20,408 bases of DNA from DATBDM01 sp036269915 (GTDB lineage: Bacteria > Actinomycetota > Thermoleophilia > Solirubrobacterales > Solirubrobacteraceae), in the NCBI GenBank assembly GCA_036269915.1, contig DATBDM010000141.1, positions 1-20,408 of the forward strand, written 5' to 3'. The translations under genes and the position numbers were made by a program. The notes beneath the pieces are model-generated. The model ran no database searches. It had not been told where the DNA came from and was given only the letters and a program-made list of their open reading frames with translations. Below are positions 1 to 6,148 of the stretch, piece by piece. The stretch's first letter is position 1. Each line of letters opens with the position of its first letter.

Positions 1-205
1 CGTCCAGGAGGCGACGAGCTGGGTCACGGTCTTCCACCTCGTCAGCGTGGGCGTCGGCGTCACCATCGCCCCGGCGAGCGCGGCGGACATCCGCCCGGCC
101 AGCGTCGTCCCCGTCCCGCTCACGAGCACCGCCCGGTCCGAAGTCCAGCTCGTCACTCGCGCGGGCGACGACCGCGCGGTCGTGCGCAACTTCACGGGGA
201 GCTGA
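1..205 (+). CDS. LysR-type transcriptional regulator, C-terminal end (5' truncated)
   Basis: Only the last 67 codons are in the window, read from base 2 to the TGA at 203-205. The peptide begins VQEATSWVTVFHLVSVGVGV and continues with TIAPASAADI. This is the usual end of a LysR substrate-binding domain, where a V/A-x-G-x-G-x-x-I/L-x-P strand-turn motif precedes the last helix. LysR proteins bind DNA through an N-terminal winged helix (outside the window) and sense small effectors through this C-terminal domain. The target is unknown; the next gene, a MOSC-oxidoreductase, is convergent, so it is not the classic divergent target. Family assignment rests on a short stretch and is fairly but not fully secure. 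Confidence 0.72.
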   Translation, partial: VQEATSWVTVFHLVSVGVGVTIAPASAADIRPASVVPVPLTSTARSEVQLVTRAGDDRAVVRNFTGS

Positions 206-231
206 TCGCGCCGTCGCTGAACGCCTCCAAC

Positions 232-248
232 CGCCGCGTGTCGCGGCG
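232..248. terminator. Hairpin between convergent LysR and MOSC genes
   Basis: CGCCGCG (232-238), loop TGT, CGCGGCG (242-248) is a perfect 7-bp stem in the 69-bp gap between two convergent stop codons. No T-tract follows on either strand. It could act as a bidirectional, L-shaped or Rho-assisted terminator. GC-rich DNA yields such stems by chance, so confidence is moderate. Confidence 0.4.
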
Positions 249-274
249 CAGCGAGAGCGACCCGGGACGAGGGG

Positions 275-2041
275 TCACAGGTCGAGCACCACGTCGTCGC
301 CCGGCTGTCCGCAGCAGATCAGGGCGCTCCCCTCGGCCGGAGGCTCGACGGGGTCGGGGCTGTAGTCGACCCGGCCGGCGATGAGGGTGGTCTCGCAGGT
401 GTGGCAGACGCCGGTCCGGCACGACCAGCGAACGGGGACGTCGCAGGCCTCGGCGAGCTCGAGCAGGCTGGCGCAGTCGCTGCGCCACGGGATCACGAGG
501 TTGCTGCGCGCGAACGCGATCTTCGGGCCGTCGCCCGGCTCCCCGGCGGGCGGGTGCGGCGTCCGCGCCGGCGTCGCCGCGATGCCCGGCGTCAGGCCCG
601 GCGCGGGCCCGAACGGCTCGGTGTGTATGCGTGCGGCCTCGATGCCCATCGCGGCGAGACCGGCGCTGATCTCATCCATGAACGGCGTCGGCCCGCAGAG
701 GTATGCCGCGGCATCCCGGGGCGGCTCGAGCGCAGCGAGGACGGACGCGGTGAGACGGCCGGGGCTGTCGAAGTCGCGGCCTTCGCGGTCGTCCGGGCCC
801 GGGCGGCTGAAGTAGACGCGGCTGCGGCCGTTCGGGAGTGAGGCGACGAGGGCCCTGGCCTCGGCGGCGAAGGCGTGGTCGCGGGCGCTGCGCGCGCCGT
901 GCAGCCACCAGATCGCCCGATCCGAATGCTTCTCCGCCAGGGCCTGGAGCATGGCGAGCACCGGGGTGGCGCCGATCCCCGCGCTGATCAGCAGGACGGG
1001 AGCACGGCTCGCGTCGAGGATGAAGGTGCCGCGTGGCGCCGCGACCTCGAGCTGGTCGCCGACGGCCAGCCGCGTGTGCAGATAGCCGCTGGCGGCGCCG
1101 TCGCGCTCGCGCTTGACGGCGATCCGGTAGGAGCCGGCGTCCGGCGGTCCCGAGAGGGAGTAGTTGCGCAGCAGCGATCGCTCGCGCTCGTCCGGCCGGA
1201 TTCGCAGCGTGAGGTATTGCCCCGGCCGGGGGGCGGGGAGCGGTGCGCCCTCGGGGTCCTCGAAGCGGATGGAGATCACCGACTCGCTCTCGCGCGTGAT
1301 CGCGGCGACGGTCAACCGGCGGAAGCCGGGCCACGCGGGAGGTGGGCTCGCGACCGTGAGTCCGGCGTTGCCGCTGCCGGCGTCTGCCTCGAGGAGCGTC
1401 TGGAACGAGGCCTGCCAGCCGGGGCTGAGCGCGGGGATCCTGAGCGCCTGACGCAGTCGCTGGCGCGAGTGCCCTGGGAGGTAGAGCAGCGCGTCGGCGT
1501 CGGCGACGGTCATCTCCTCGGGACCGGCGGCCAGCTTGACGATCTCGTCGCCCGCTTGGACGTCGCCCTCTTCGAGCACGCGGAAGTAGAAGCCCGGCCG
1601 GTGGTGTGAGACGAGCAGGGCGGGGATGCGCGGGTCGTTCATGCGCAGCCCGACGCGGTAGCACGTGACCCGGGGCTGCGTGACCTCGAAGACGGCGGTG
1701 CCGATCCGGTAGCGGTCGCCGATGCAGACCTCTGCATCGGCGAGCCCCTCGACGGTTAAGTTCTCGCCGAACTGCCCGTACACGAAGTCGTTTCGCCCGA
1801 GCTCGTGCTCCCAGTAGTGGTAGGAGTCGATCTGGTAGACGAACACGGCGCGTTGCTCGCCCCCGTGCCCGGCGATGTCGCCTTGCCCGTCGCCGTCGAG
1901 GTTGAGCCTGCGGGCGCGGCAAGGGCCGCTCACCGGCTCCTTGAAGACGCCGGTGAACACGGTCTTCCCCTGCCAGGCGACGTCCTTCGGCATCCCGACG
2001 TTGACCGAGAGTAGGACTGGTGTTGCTTGCGGCGAGCCCAT
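275..2041 (-). CDS. MOSC domain / flavoreductase / [2Fe-2S] ferredoxin fusion protein
   Basis: Predicted 588-residue soluble redox protein combining three modules. Residues about 8-170 are a YiiM-like MOSC domain with GHGG near 58-61 and the conserved cysteine C127 in TQPRVTCYRVG, the presumed molybdenum-cofactor ligand. Residues about 175-220 fit the small helical domain following MOSC in YiiM. Residues about 240-475 are a ferredoxin-reductase module with the flavin motif RNYS (292-295), the nucleotide motif ISAGIGATP near 352-360, and CGP at 449-451. The C-terminus is a plant-type [2Fe-2S] ferredoxin with C541, C546, C549 and C576 or C577. By analogy with YiiM and mARC, electrons from NAD(P)H would pass through flavin and the cluster to Moco to reduce N-hydroxylated or similar substrates; the substrate is inferred, not shown. 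I chose ATG 2041; an in-frame GTG at 2065 would add 8 residues. A GATACT box at 2059-2054 favours the ATG. Confidence 0.88.
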   Translation of the reverse strand: MGSPQATPVLLSVNVGMPKDVAWQGKTVFTGVFKEPVSGPCRARRLNLDGDGQGDIAGHGGEQRAVFVYQIDSYHYWEHELGRNDFVYGQFGENLTVEGLADAEVCIGDRYRIGTAVFEVTQPRVTCYRVGLRMNDPRIPALLVSHHRPGFYFRVLEEGDVQAGDEIVKLAAGPEEMTVADADALLYLPGHSRQRLRQALRIPALSPGWQASFQTLLEADAGSGNAGLTVASPPPAWPGFRRLTVAAITRESESVISIRFEDPEGAPLPAPRPGQYLTLRIRPDERERSLLRNYSLSGPPDAGSYRIAVKRERDGAASGYLHTRLAVGDQLEVAAPRGTFILDASRAPVLLISAGIGATPVLAMLQALAEKHSDRAIWWLHGARSARDHAFAAEARALVASLPNGRSRVYFSRPGPDDREGRDFDSPGRLTASVLAALEPPRDAAAYLCGPTPFMDEISAGLAAMGIEAARIHTEPFGPAPGLTPGIAATPARTPHPPAGEPGDGPKIAFARSNLVIPWRSDCASLLELAEACDVPVRWSCRTGVCHTCETTLIAGRVDYSPDPVEPPAEGSALICCGQPGDDVVLDL

Positions 2042-2053
2042 GCCCGAGCGAGG

Positions 2054-2059
2054 AGTATC
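2054..2059 (-). promoter_or_regulatory. Possible -10 box for the MOSC fusion gene
   Basis: Read on the minus strand, 2059-2054 is GATACT, one base from a good -10 hexamer. It lies 12 nt upstream of ATG 2041, implying a leader of about five bases. No convincing -35 is seen. It lies back to back with the DUF1697 promoter at 2073-2078. Confidence 0.35.
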
Positions 2060-2072
2060 TCGCACGGCCGGG

Positions 2073-2078
2073 TAAGGT
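2073..2078 (+). promoter_or_regulatory. -10 box TAAGGT for a leaderless DUF1697 transcript
   Basis: TAAGGT fits TANNNT and is followed by exactly 7 nt and the GTG at 2086. Transcription would begin at or next to the start codon. The same geometry recurs at four other starts in this window, which raises confidence. No -35 stands out. Confidence 0.55.
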
Positions 2079-2085
2079 CACGCCC

Positions 2086-2640
2086 GTGCGCTACGTCGCG
2101 CTGCTTCGAGGCATCAACGTCGGCGGCAAGGCGCTCGTCAGGATGGCCGAGCTCAAGACGTGCTTCGAGCAGCTCGGGTTCGACCGGGTCTCGACCTACA
2201 TCGCGAGCGGCAACGTCCTCTTCGAGACCGAGGACGGCGCCGCCGGACTCGCCGCGACGATCGAGGCGGCCATCGAGCAGCGGTTCGAGCTGCCGGTGAA
2301 GGTCGTCGTGCTCGACCAGATGGCGTACGCACGGATCATCGACGCGATCCCGAAGTCCTGGATCGGCAACGCCGAGGTGAGCGCGAACGCCGCGTTCGTC
2401 CGCCCCGGCACGGACGCGAGCGAGGTCGTGCGCGAGCTGAATCCGAACGCCGCGATCGAGGAGGTGATCGCCCTCGACGGCGCGATCCTGTGGGCCACGC
2501 GCCGGGACTCGATCAACCGGAGCGTCGTTCGCAAGCTCATCGGCGGGGCGGCCTACAAGGAGCTGACGATCCGCAACCTCAACACCACGCTCAAGCTGAG
2601 CGAGCTGCTCGCGGCGCAGGGCGCCGCGACGCCGTCCTAA
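2086..2640 (+). CDS. DUF1697 domain protein
   Basis: 184 residues, the usual size for DUF1697, a widespread cytosolic family of unknown biochemical function. Diagnostic elements are the N-terminal ALLRGINVGGK, the following IASGNVLFE, and the C-terminal TIRNLNTTLKL. The GTG at 2086 is chosen because it puts the family's MRYVALLRGIN motif at the N-terminus and because a TANNNT box lies exactly 7 nt upstream. An upstream ATG at 2020 would add 22 residues with no family similarity. The gene is divergent from the MOSC fusion and ends 7 bp from the stop of the convergent 55-residue gene. No function should be inferred beyond family membership. Confidence 0.9.
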   Translation: MRYVALLRGINVGGKALVRMAELKTCFEQLGFDRVSTYIASGNVLFETEDGAAGLAATIEAAIEQRFELPVKVVVLDQMAYARIIDAIPKSWIGNAEVSANAAFVRPGTDASEVVRELNPNAAIEEVIALDGAILWATRRDSINRSVVRKLIGGAAYKELTIRNLNTTLKLSELLAAQGAATPS

Positions 2641-2647
2641 CTTGGAG

Positions 2648-2815
2648 CTAGGCGGGCTTCTCTTCGGTCACGGGCGCGCCGTTGACCGGCTGCTCGGTCG
2701 CTGCCGCGAGCTTCCTCGCGTCCTTGCGGGCCTGCTTCTCGATGCGCTTGTCGCGCACCTTCTGCTCACGGTTGAGCTTCGCGAACGTCGTCTTCTTCTT
2801 GCCGTTCGATGCCAT
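2648..2815 (-). CDS. Small lysine/arginine-rich protein, 55 aa, downstream of cold-shock gene
   Basis: A 55-residue ORF beginning MASNGKKKTTFAKLNRE and ending TEEKPA. Residues 5-40 are dense in Lys, Arg and Glu with hardly any hydrophobic core, predicting a highly charged helix or disordered nucleic-acid-binding peptide. Residues 41-55 are an acidic/Pro tail. The start ATG at 2815 follows a purine-rich stretch (AAGAGGGGACGTGAAG) that could serve as a ribosome site. It lies 108 bp downstream of the cold-shock gene on the same strand, suggesting one transcript and a possible role in RNA or ribosome handling in the cold. That role is inferred from context and composition only. The biased, coherent composition argues for a real gene. 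Confidence 0.72.
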   Translation of the reverse strand: MASNGKKKTTFAKLNREQKVRDKRIEKQARKDARKLAAATEQPVNGAPVTEEKPA

Positions 2816-2843
2816 TGCTTCACGTCCCCTCTTCGTGGCCGAT

Positions 2844-2866
2844 GAGGAGCGCCGGCGGCGCCCCTC
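2844..2866 (-). repeat. Inverted repeat upstream of the small basic gene
   Basis: GAGG-A-GCGCC (2844-2853) pairs with GGCGC-C-CCTC (2857-2866) around a 3-nt loop with one A/C mismatch. In RNA from the minus strand it would form a stable hairpin about 28 nt ahead of the start at 2815. It could be an mRNA processing or translation-control element. Confidence 0.4.
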
Positions 2867-2880
2867 GCAGTGTGCGTGCG

Positions 2881-2910
2881 ACGGCGGGACCCGAGATGGC
2901 GTCCCGCCGT
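2881..2910 (-). terminator. Hairpin after the cold-shock gene (attenuator or stability element)
   Basis: ACGGCGGGA (2881-2889) and TCCCGCCGT (2902-2910) form a perfect 9-bp stem with a 12-nt loop, 13 nt after the cspA stop. There is no U-tract, so it may be a 3' stability element or partial terminator giving differential expression of cspA and the small downstream gene. Confidence 0.5.
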
Positions 2911-2923
2911 GGCCTCCTCGGTC

Positions 2924-3127
2924 CTACAGGGTCTGGACGTTCGCGGCGTTCGGGCCCTTCGGGCCCTGCTCAGCGTCGTAGCTCACCTTCGCGCCCTCGG
3001 CCAGCGACTTGAAGCCGCTGCCCTGGATCGCGCTGTGGTGGACGAAGAGGTCCTTGCTCTGGTCGTCCGGGGTGATGAACCCGAAGCCCTTGTCGTCGTT
3101 GAACCACTTCACGGTTCCGGTTGCCAT
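2924..3127 (-). CDS. cspA: Cold-shock protein (CspA family)
   Basis: A 67-residue single cold-shock domain, the normal full length. It carries the RNP1 motif KGFGFI (13-18) and the RNP2 motif LFVHH (27-31), the aromatic patch that binds single-stranded RNA and DNA. It begins MATGTVKWFN, as actinobacterial Csp proteins do. The protein is a cytosolic RNA chaperone melting secondary structure at low temperature or in stationary phase. The ATG at 3127 is preceded by a good GGAGGG ribosome site, so unlike many neighbours this gene is not leaderless. A likely -10 about 110 nt upstream gives a long leader, as is known for Csp mRNAs. The specific symbol among paralogues is uncertain. Confidence 0.96.
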   Translation of the reverse strand: MATGTVKWFNDDKGFGFITPDDQSKDLFVHHSAIQGSGFKSLAEGAKVSYDAEQGPKGPNAANVQTL

Positions 3128-3317
3128 TGGTGCTGCCCTCCGGGGTATGTGCGGGCGAGATGCGGAGGTGCTAGGCAACAACTGCAAAAACGCTGGCACT
3201 GCTTCGGCCGAGCGGTGCTCGACCCGTCCTACGACTGTAGCGGTCTCGTCGACGGCGACAGGGCCCGGCGCCTGTGCGATGCTCCGTCGGTCGAAAGGCG
3301 TCAGGGGAGATCTGCCC
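3128..3317. promoter_or_regulatory. Divergent promoter region and long cspA leader
   Basis: This 190-bp gap lies between divergent cspA and the hydrolase. On the minus strand, TACAGT at 3239-3234 matches TANNNT and would give a cspA leader of roughly 100 nt. The leader contains GTTTTTGCAGTTGTTG, with a rare T5 run at 3190-3186, and a TCGGCCGA palindrome near 3204-3211. The TACAGT box lies in CTAC-GACT-GTAG (3229-3240), so an overlapping plus-strand box is also possible. Promoters were not confirmed by -35 matches. Confidence 0.4.
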
Positions 3318-4109
3318 ATGGAGACGGTCGAGGTCGACGGGCTCCAGATCGCCTATGAGCGCGCGGGCAGCGGCCCGGCGCTCGTGCTGCTGCACGGCTA
3401 CGTCGGAGACGGCCCGTCGACCTGGCGGCGCCAGCTCGACGGGCTCTCCGACGAGTTCACCGTCGTCGCGTGGGACGCCCCCGGGATGGGCCGCTCGACG
3501 GATCCGCCCGAGCGGTTCGGCCTGGACGGCTACGCCCACAGCCTCGGCGGATTCGTGGAACAGCTCGGCCTCGAGCGTCCGTGCGTGATCGGACTGTCGT
3601 TCGGCGGCGTCCTCGCGCTGGCGCTCCAGCGGCGACACCCGGGCATCGCGGGCCGACTCGTCCTGGCGTCCGCGTACGCCGGCTGGGGCGGCTCACTGCC
3701 GCCCGACGTCGCCGAGCTGCGGCTTCGGCAGGCACTCGCCCTGGCCGATGGCTCGCCCGATGCGCTGGTGGCCGCGCTGCTGCCGTCGATGTTCTCCAGC
3801 GCGGCGCCGGCCCAGACCGTCGAGGACTTCGGCGCCGGCATGCGGGGGTTTCACCCGCGGGGACTCCGGGCTCTGGCGCGGGCGTGCGCGGAGGACGTCC
3901 GCGACGCGCTCCCGCGCATCGACGTCCCCACCCTGCTGCTGTACGGCGACCGGGACGTGCGAGCGCCCCGCGCGGTCGCCGAGTCGCTGCAGGCATCGAT
4001 CCCCGGGTCCAGGCTCGTCGTGCTGCCCGGCGCGGGTCATGTCTGCAACGCCGAGGCTCCCGACGAGTTCAACGCCGCGGTGCGCGAGTTCGTCCGCGAG
4101 AGCGGCTGA
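3318..4109 (+). CDS. Alpha/beta hydrolase
   Basis: A 263-residue cytosolic alpha/beta-hydrolase fold enzyme with no signal peptide. The oxyanion region is LLHGYVG (24-30). The nucleophile S94 lies in GLSFGG. The acid is D211 or more likely D213 in YGDRDVRAP, and the base is H241 in GAGHVCNAEAP, so the triad is complete. The cap region is about 120-190. The substrate cannot be told from sequence; relatives include esterases, enol-lactonases and haloperoxidase-like enzymes. ATG 3318 follows GGGGAG at a suitable distance and gives a normal N-terminus (METVEVDGLQIAYE). It is convergent with argS, with only 10 bp between stops and no terminator seen there. Confidence 0.92.
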   Translation: METVEVDGLQIAYERAGSGPALVLLHGYVGDGPSTWRRQLDGLSDEFTVVAWDAPGMGRSTDPPERFGLDGYAHSLGGFVEQLGLERPCVIGLSFGGVLALALQRRHPGIAGRLVLASAYAGWGGSLPPDVAELRLRQALALADGSPDALVAALLPSMFSSAAPAQTVEDFGAGMRGFHPRGLRALARACAEDVRDALPRIDVPTLLLYGDRDVRAPRAVAESLQASIPGSRLVVLPGAGHVCNAEAPDEFNAAVREFVRESG

Positions 4110-4119
4110 CTCCGGCCGA

Positions 4120-5739
4120 CTACATCGAGCTGGGCGCCTCGATCCCGAGCAGATCGAGCCCGCGGGCGAGGACGCCCCGGGTGGCGTCGATCACCGCGAG
4201 CCGGAACGGCTCCTCGGGGACGCCGAGCACGCGGCAGTCGCGGTAGAAGGCCGCGAAGTCCTGCGCCAGCTCGAGCAGGTAGGCGGCGATCCGGTGCGGC
4301 GCGCGCCGGTCGGCCGCCTCGGCGACCTCGGCCGGGAAGGCCAGCAGCCGCTTGATCAGCTCGCGCTCGGACGGATGCAGCGCGGCGCTCGCCTCCGGCG
4401 TGCGCGGCCGGTCGGCGGCCTCGCGCAGGATCGAGCAGATCCGCGCGTGGGCGTAACGGACGTAGTTGACGGGGTTCTCGCGCGACTCGTCGCGGGCGGC
4501 GTCGAGGTCGAGGTCGATCGTCGTGTCGTGCGAGCGCGCGAGCAGGTACCAGCGCGCGACGTCGACGCCGATCTCGGAGACGAGGTCGTCGAGCGTGACG
4601 AACTCGCCGGCGCGCTTGGACATCGAGGACCGCTCGCCGCGCTCGACGAGGTGCACGAACTGCATGATCAGCAGCTCGAGCTTCTCCGGGTCGCCGCCCA
4701 GCGCCGCGAACGCCGCCTTCATGCGCTGCACGTAGCCGTGGTGGTCGGCGCCCCAGACGTCGATCATCCGGTCGAAGCCGCGCTCGCGCTTCTCCTGGTG
4801 GTAGGCGATGTCGGAGGCGAAGTAGGTGTGCTGGCCCGAGGAGCGCTCGATCACGCGGTCCTTGTCGTCGCCGAAGCGCGTCGTCCGCGCCCACAGCGCC
4901 CCCTCGGAGCGATAGGAGTTGCCCTGCTCGTCGAGGCGGTCGAAGCCGTGCGTCACCAGCGACGGCTCGTTCCCGCGCGGCTCGTGCAGCGTGCGCTCGG
5001 AGAACCAGGTGTCCATCTCGACGCGGAACGAGGCCAGCGACGCGCGCGTGCGCTCGAGCATCAGCTCGATGCCGGCGCGGGCGACGGTCTCCGCGTCGGC
5101 GGTCGCGGCGTCGGGGATCGCGTCGGCGATCTCCTGGATGTAGTCGCCCTTGTAGCCGCCCTCGGGGACGGCCTCGCCGCGGGCGCGCGCCTGGATCGAC
5201 TCGCCGAAGCGGACCACCTGGGTGCCGTAGTCGTTGACGTAGAACTCCCGCTCGACCGCATGGCCGCGGAAGGCGAGCATGCGCGCGAGCGCGTCGCCGT
5301 AGGCCGCGTTGCGCGCGTGGCCGACGTGCATCGGCCCGGTCGGGTTGGCCGAGACGAACTCGACGAGCACGCGCTCGGTCGGATCGGCCCCGCCCTTGCC
5401 GTAGTCCTCACCGGCCTCGAGCACGTGCGCGGCGGCCGCCGCGTACCAGGCGTCGGAGAGGAAGACGTTGAGGAAGCCGGGGCCGGCGACCTCGACGCGA
5501 TCGACGTGGTCGCCGAGCCGGTCGCTCAGCGCGGAGCCGAGGCGCTCGGCGATCTCGCGCGGCGGCGCCTTCAGCGTCGGGGCGAGCAGCATCGCCGCGT
5601 TGGTGGAGTAGTCGCCGAAGCCGGCGCGCTTGGGGCGCTCGAGCGTCGGCTTTGCGCCGGCCCCGGGGGTCCCGTCGCGCAGGTCGCCGGCGGCCGCCTC
5701 GACGGCGGCCCTCAGGTCGTCGAGAGGGGTCGTGCTCAC
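4120..5739 (-). CDS. argS: Arginyl-tRNA synthetase
   Basis: A 539-residue class I aminoacyl-tRNA synthetase charging tRNA-Arg in the cytosol. The N-terminal ArgS domain (about 1-110) includes FGDYSTNAAM. The catalytic core follows, with ANPTGPMHVGHARNAAYGDA carrying the HIGH-type motif HVGH at 138-141 and the degenerate KMSKS equivalent MSKRAG at 373-378; ArgS often lacks the canonical lysine. The C-terminal DALR anticodon-binding domain begins near VRYAHARICSI (427-437) and ends GIEAPSSM. The start is set at GTG 5739, one base after the rlmH stop, because TACCAT lies exactly 7 nt upstream and an upstream start would add a non-conserved Ser-rich peptide. It is the last gene of the M48-rlmH-argS cluster. 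Confidence 0.97.
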   Translation of the reverse strand: MSTTPLDDLRAAVEAAAGDLRDGTPGAGAKPTLERPKRAGFGDYSTNAAMLLAPTLKAPPREIAERLGSALSDRLGDHVDRVEVAGPGFLNVFLSDAWYAAAAAHVLEAGEDYGKGGADPTERVLVEFVSANPTGPMHVGHARNAAYGDALARMLAFRGHAVEREFYVNDYGTQVVRFGESIQARARGEAVPEGGYKGDYIQEIADAIPDAATADAETVARAGIELMLERTRASLASFRVEMDTWFSERTLHEPRGNEPSLVTHGFDRLDEQGNSYRSEGALWARTTRFGDDKDRVIERSSGQHTYFASDIAYHQEKRERGFDRMIDVWGADHHGYVQRMKAAFAALGGDPEKLELLIMQFVHLVERGERSSMSKRAGEFVTLDDLVSEIGVDVARWYLLARSHDTTIDLDLDAARDESRENPVNYVRYAHARICSILREAADRPRTPEASAALHPSERELIKRLLAFPAEVAEAADRRAPHRIAAYLLELAQDFAAFYRDCRVLGVPEEPFRLAVIDATRGVLARGLDLLGIEAPSSM

Positions 5740-5740
5740 G

Positions 5741-6148
5741 TCAGTGATGGTAGGGCTCGCCGGCGAGGATCTTGTGGGCGCGGAAGAGCTGCTCGAGCAG
5801 CACAACCCGCGCGAGCAGGTGCGGGAGCGTCATCGGCCCGAGCGAGATCGCCTCGTCGCGGCGGGAGATCGGCGTCCCGAACGGCCCGCCGATCACGAAG
5901 CAGACGTCACGGCCCGCCTGCCGGCGGCCCTCGACCCATGCCGCGAAGTCCTCGGAGGAGCGCTCGCGGCCGCCGGCGTCGAGCAGGCACACCCACGCCC
6001 GCTCGGGGATGCGGCGCTCGAGCTGCTCGTCCTCGCGCACCTCGACGACCTCGACGCGCGCCTGCTTGACCAGCAGCCGCTCGTAGTGGGCGAGGTCGTC
6101 CGCGTACGGCGGTCGGGCGCGCCCGACCGCCAGCACCGTCCACTTCAC
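5741..6148 (-). CDS. rlmH: RlmH-type 23S rRNA pseudouridine methyltransferase (short form)
   Basis: A 135-residue SPOUT-family protein. RlmH methylates N3 of pseudouridine 1915 in helix 69 of 23S rRNA on assembled 70S ribosomes, using S-adenosylmethionine. The trefoil-knot signature is present: FVIGGPFG (84-91), ISLGPMTLPHLLARVVLLEQLFRAHKI, and the conserved tail GEPYHH. E. coli and S. aureus RlmH are about 155-159 residues; here the segment between the first strands and SSEDFAAW is about 20 residues shorter. The start GTG 6148 overlaps the M48 stop by GTGA, implying translational coupling, and gives MKWTVLAVGRAR, matching the family's first strand. Function is very likely retained because the knot and C-terminus are intact. 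Confidence 0.9.
   Translation of the reverse strand: MKWTVLAVGRARPPYADDLAHYERLLVKQARVEVVEVREDEQLERRIPERAWVCLLDAGGRERSSEDFAAWVEGRRQAGRDVCFVIGGPFGTPISRRDEAISLGPMTLPHLLARVVLLEQLFRAHKILAGEPYHH
5747..5752 (-). promoter_or_regulatory. -10 box TACCAT for leaderless argS, inside the rlmH 3' end
   Basis: Minus-strand TACCAT at 5752-5747 is followed by 7 nt and GTG 5739. The box codes for the penultimate rlmH residues (Tyr-His), so argS can be expressed independently of upstream genes. Confidence 0.55.

Noticed and set aside
2020..2085. Upstream ATG as start of the DUF1697 gene
   Set aside because: The extra 22 residues are not part of the family, and the GTG at 2086 has a TANNNT box at the right distance.
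3748..6069. 773-residue plus-strand open frame across the hydrolase end and argS
   Set aside because: It covers the antisense of argS and rlmH and a shifted frame of the hydrolase. The Arg/Ala/Val-rich text has no motifs.
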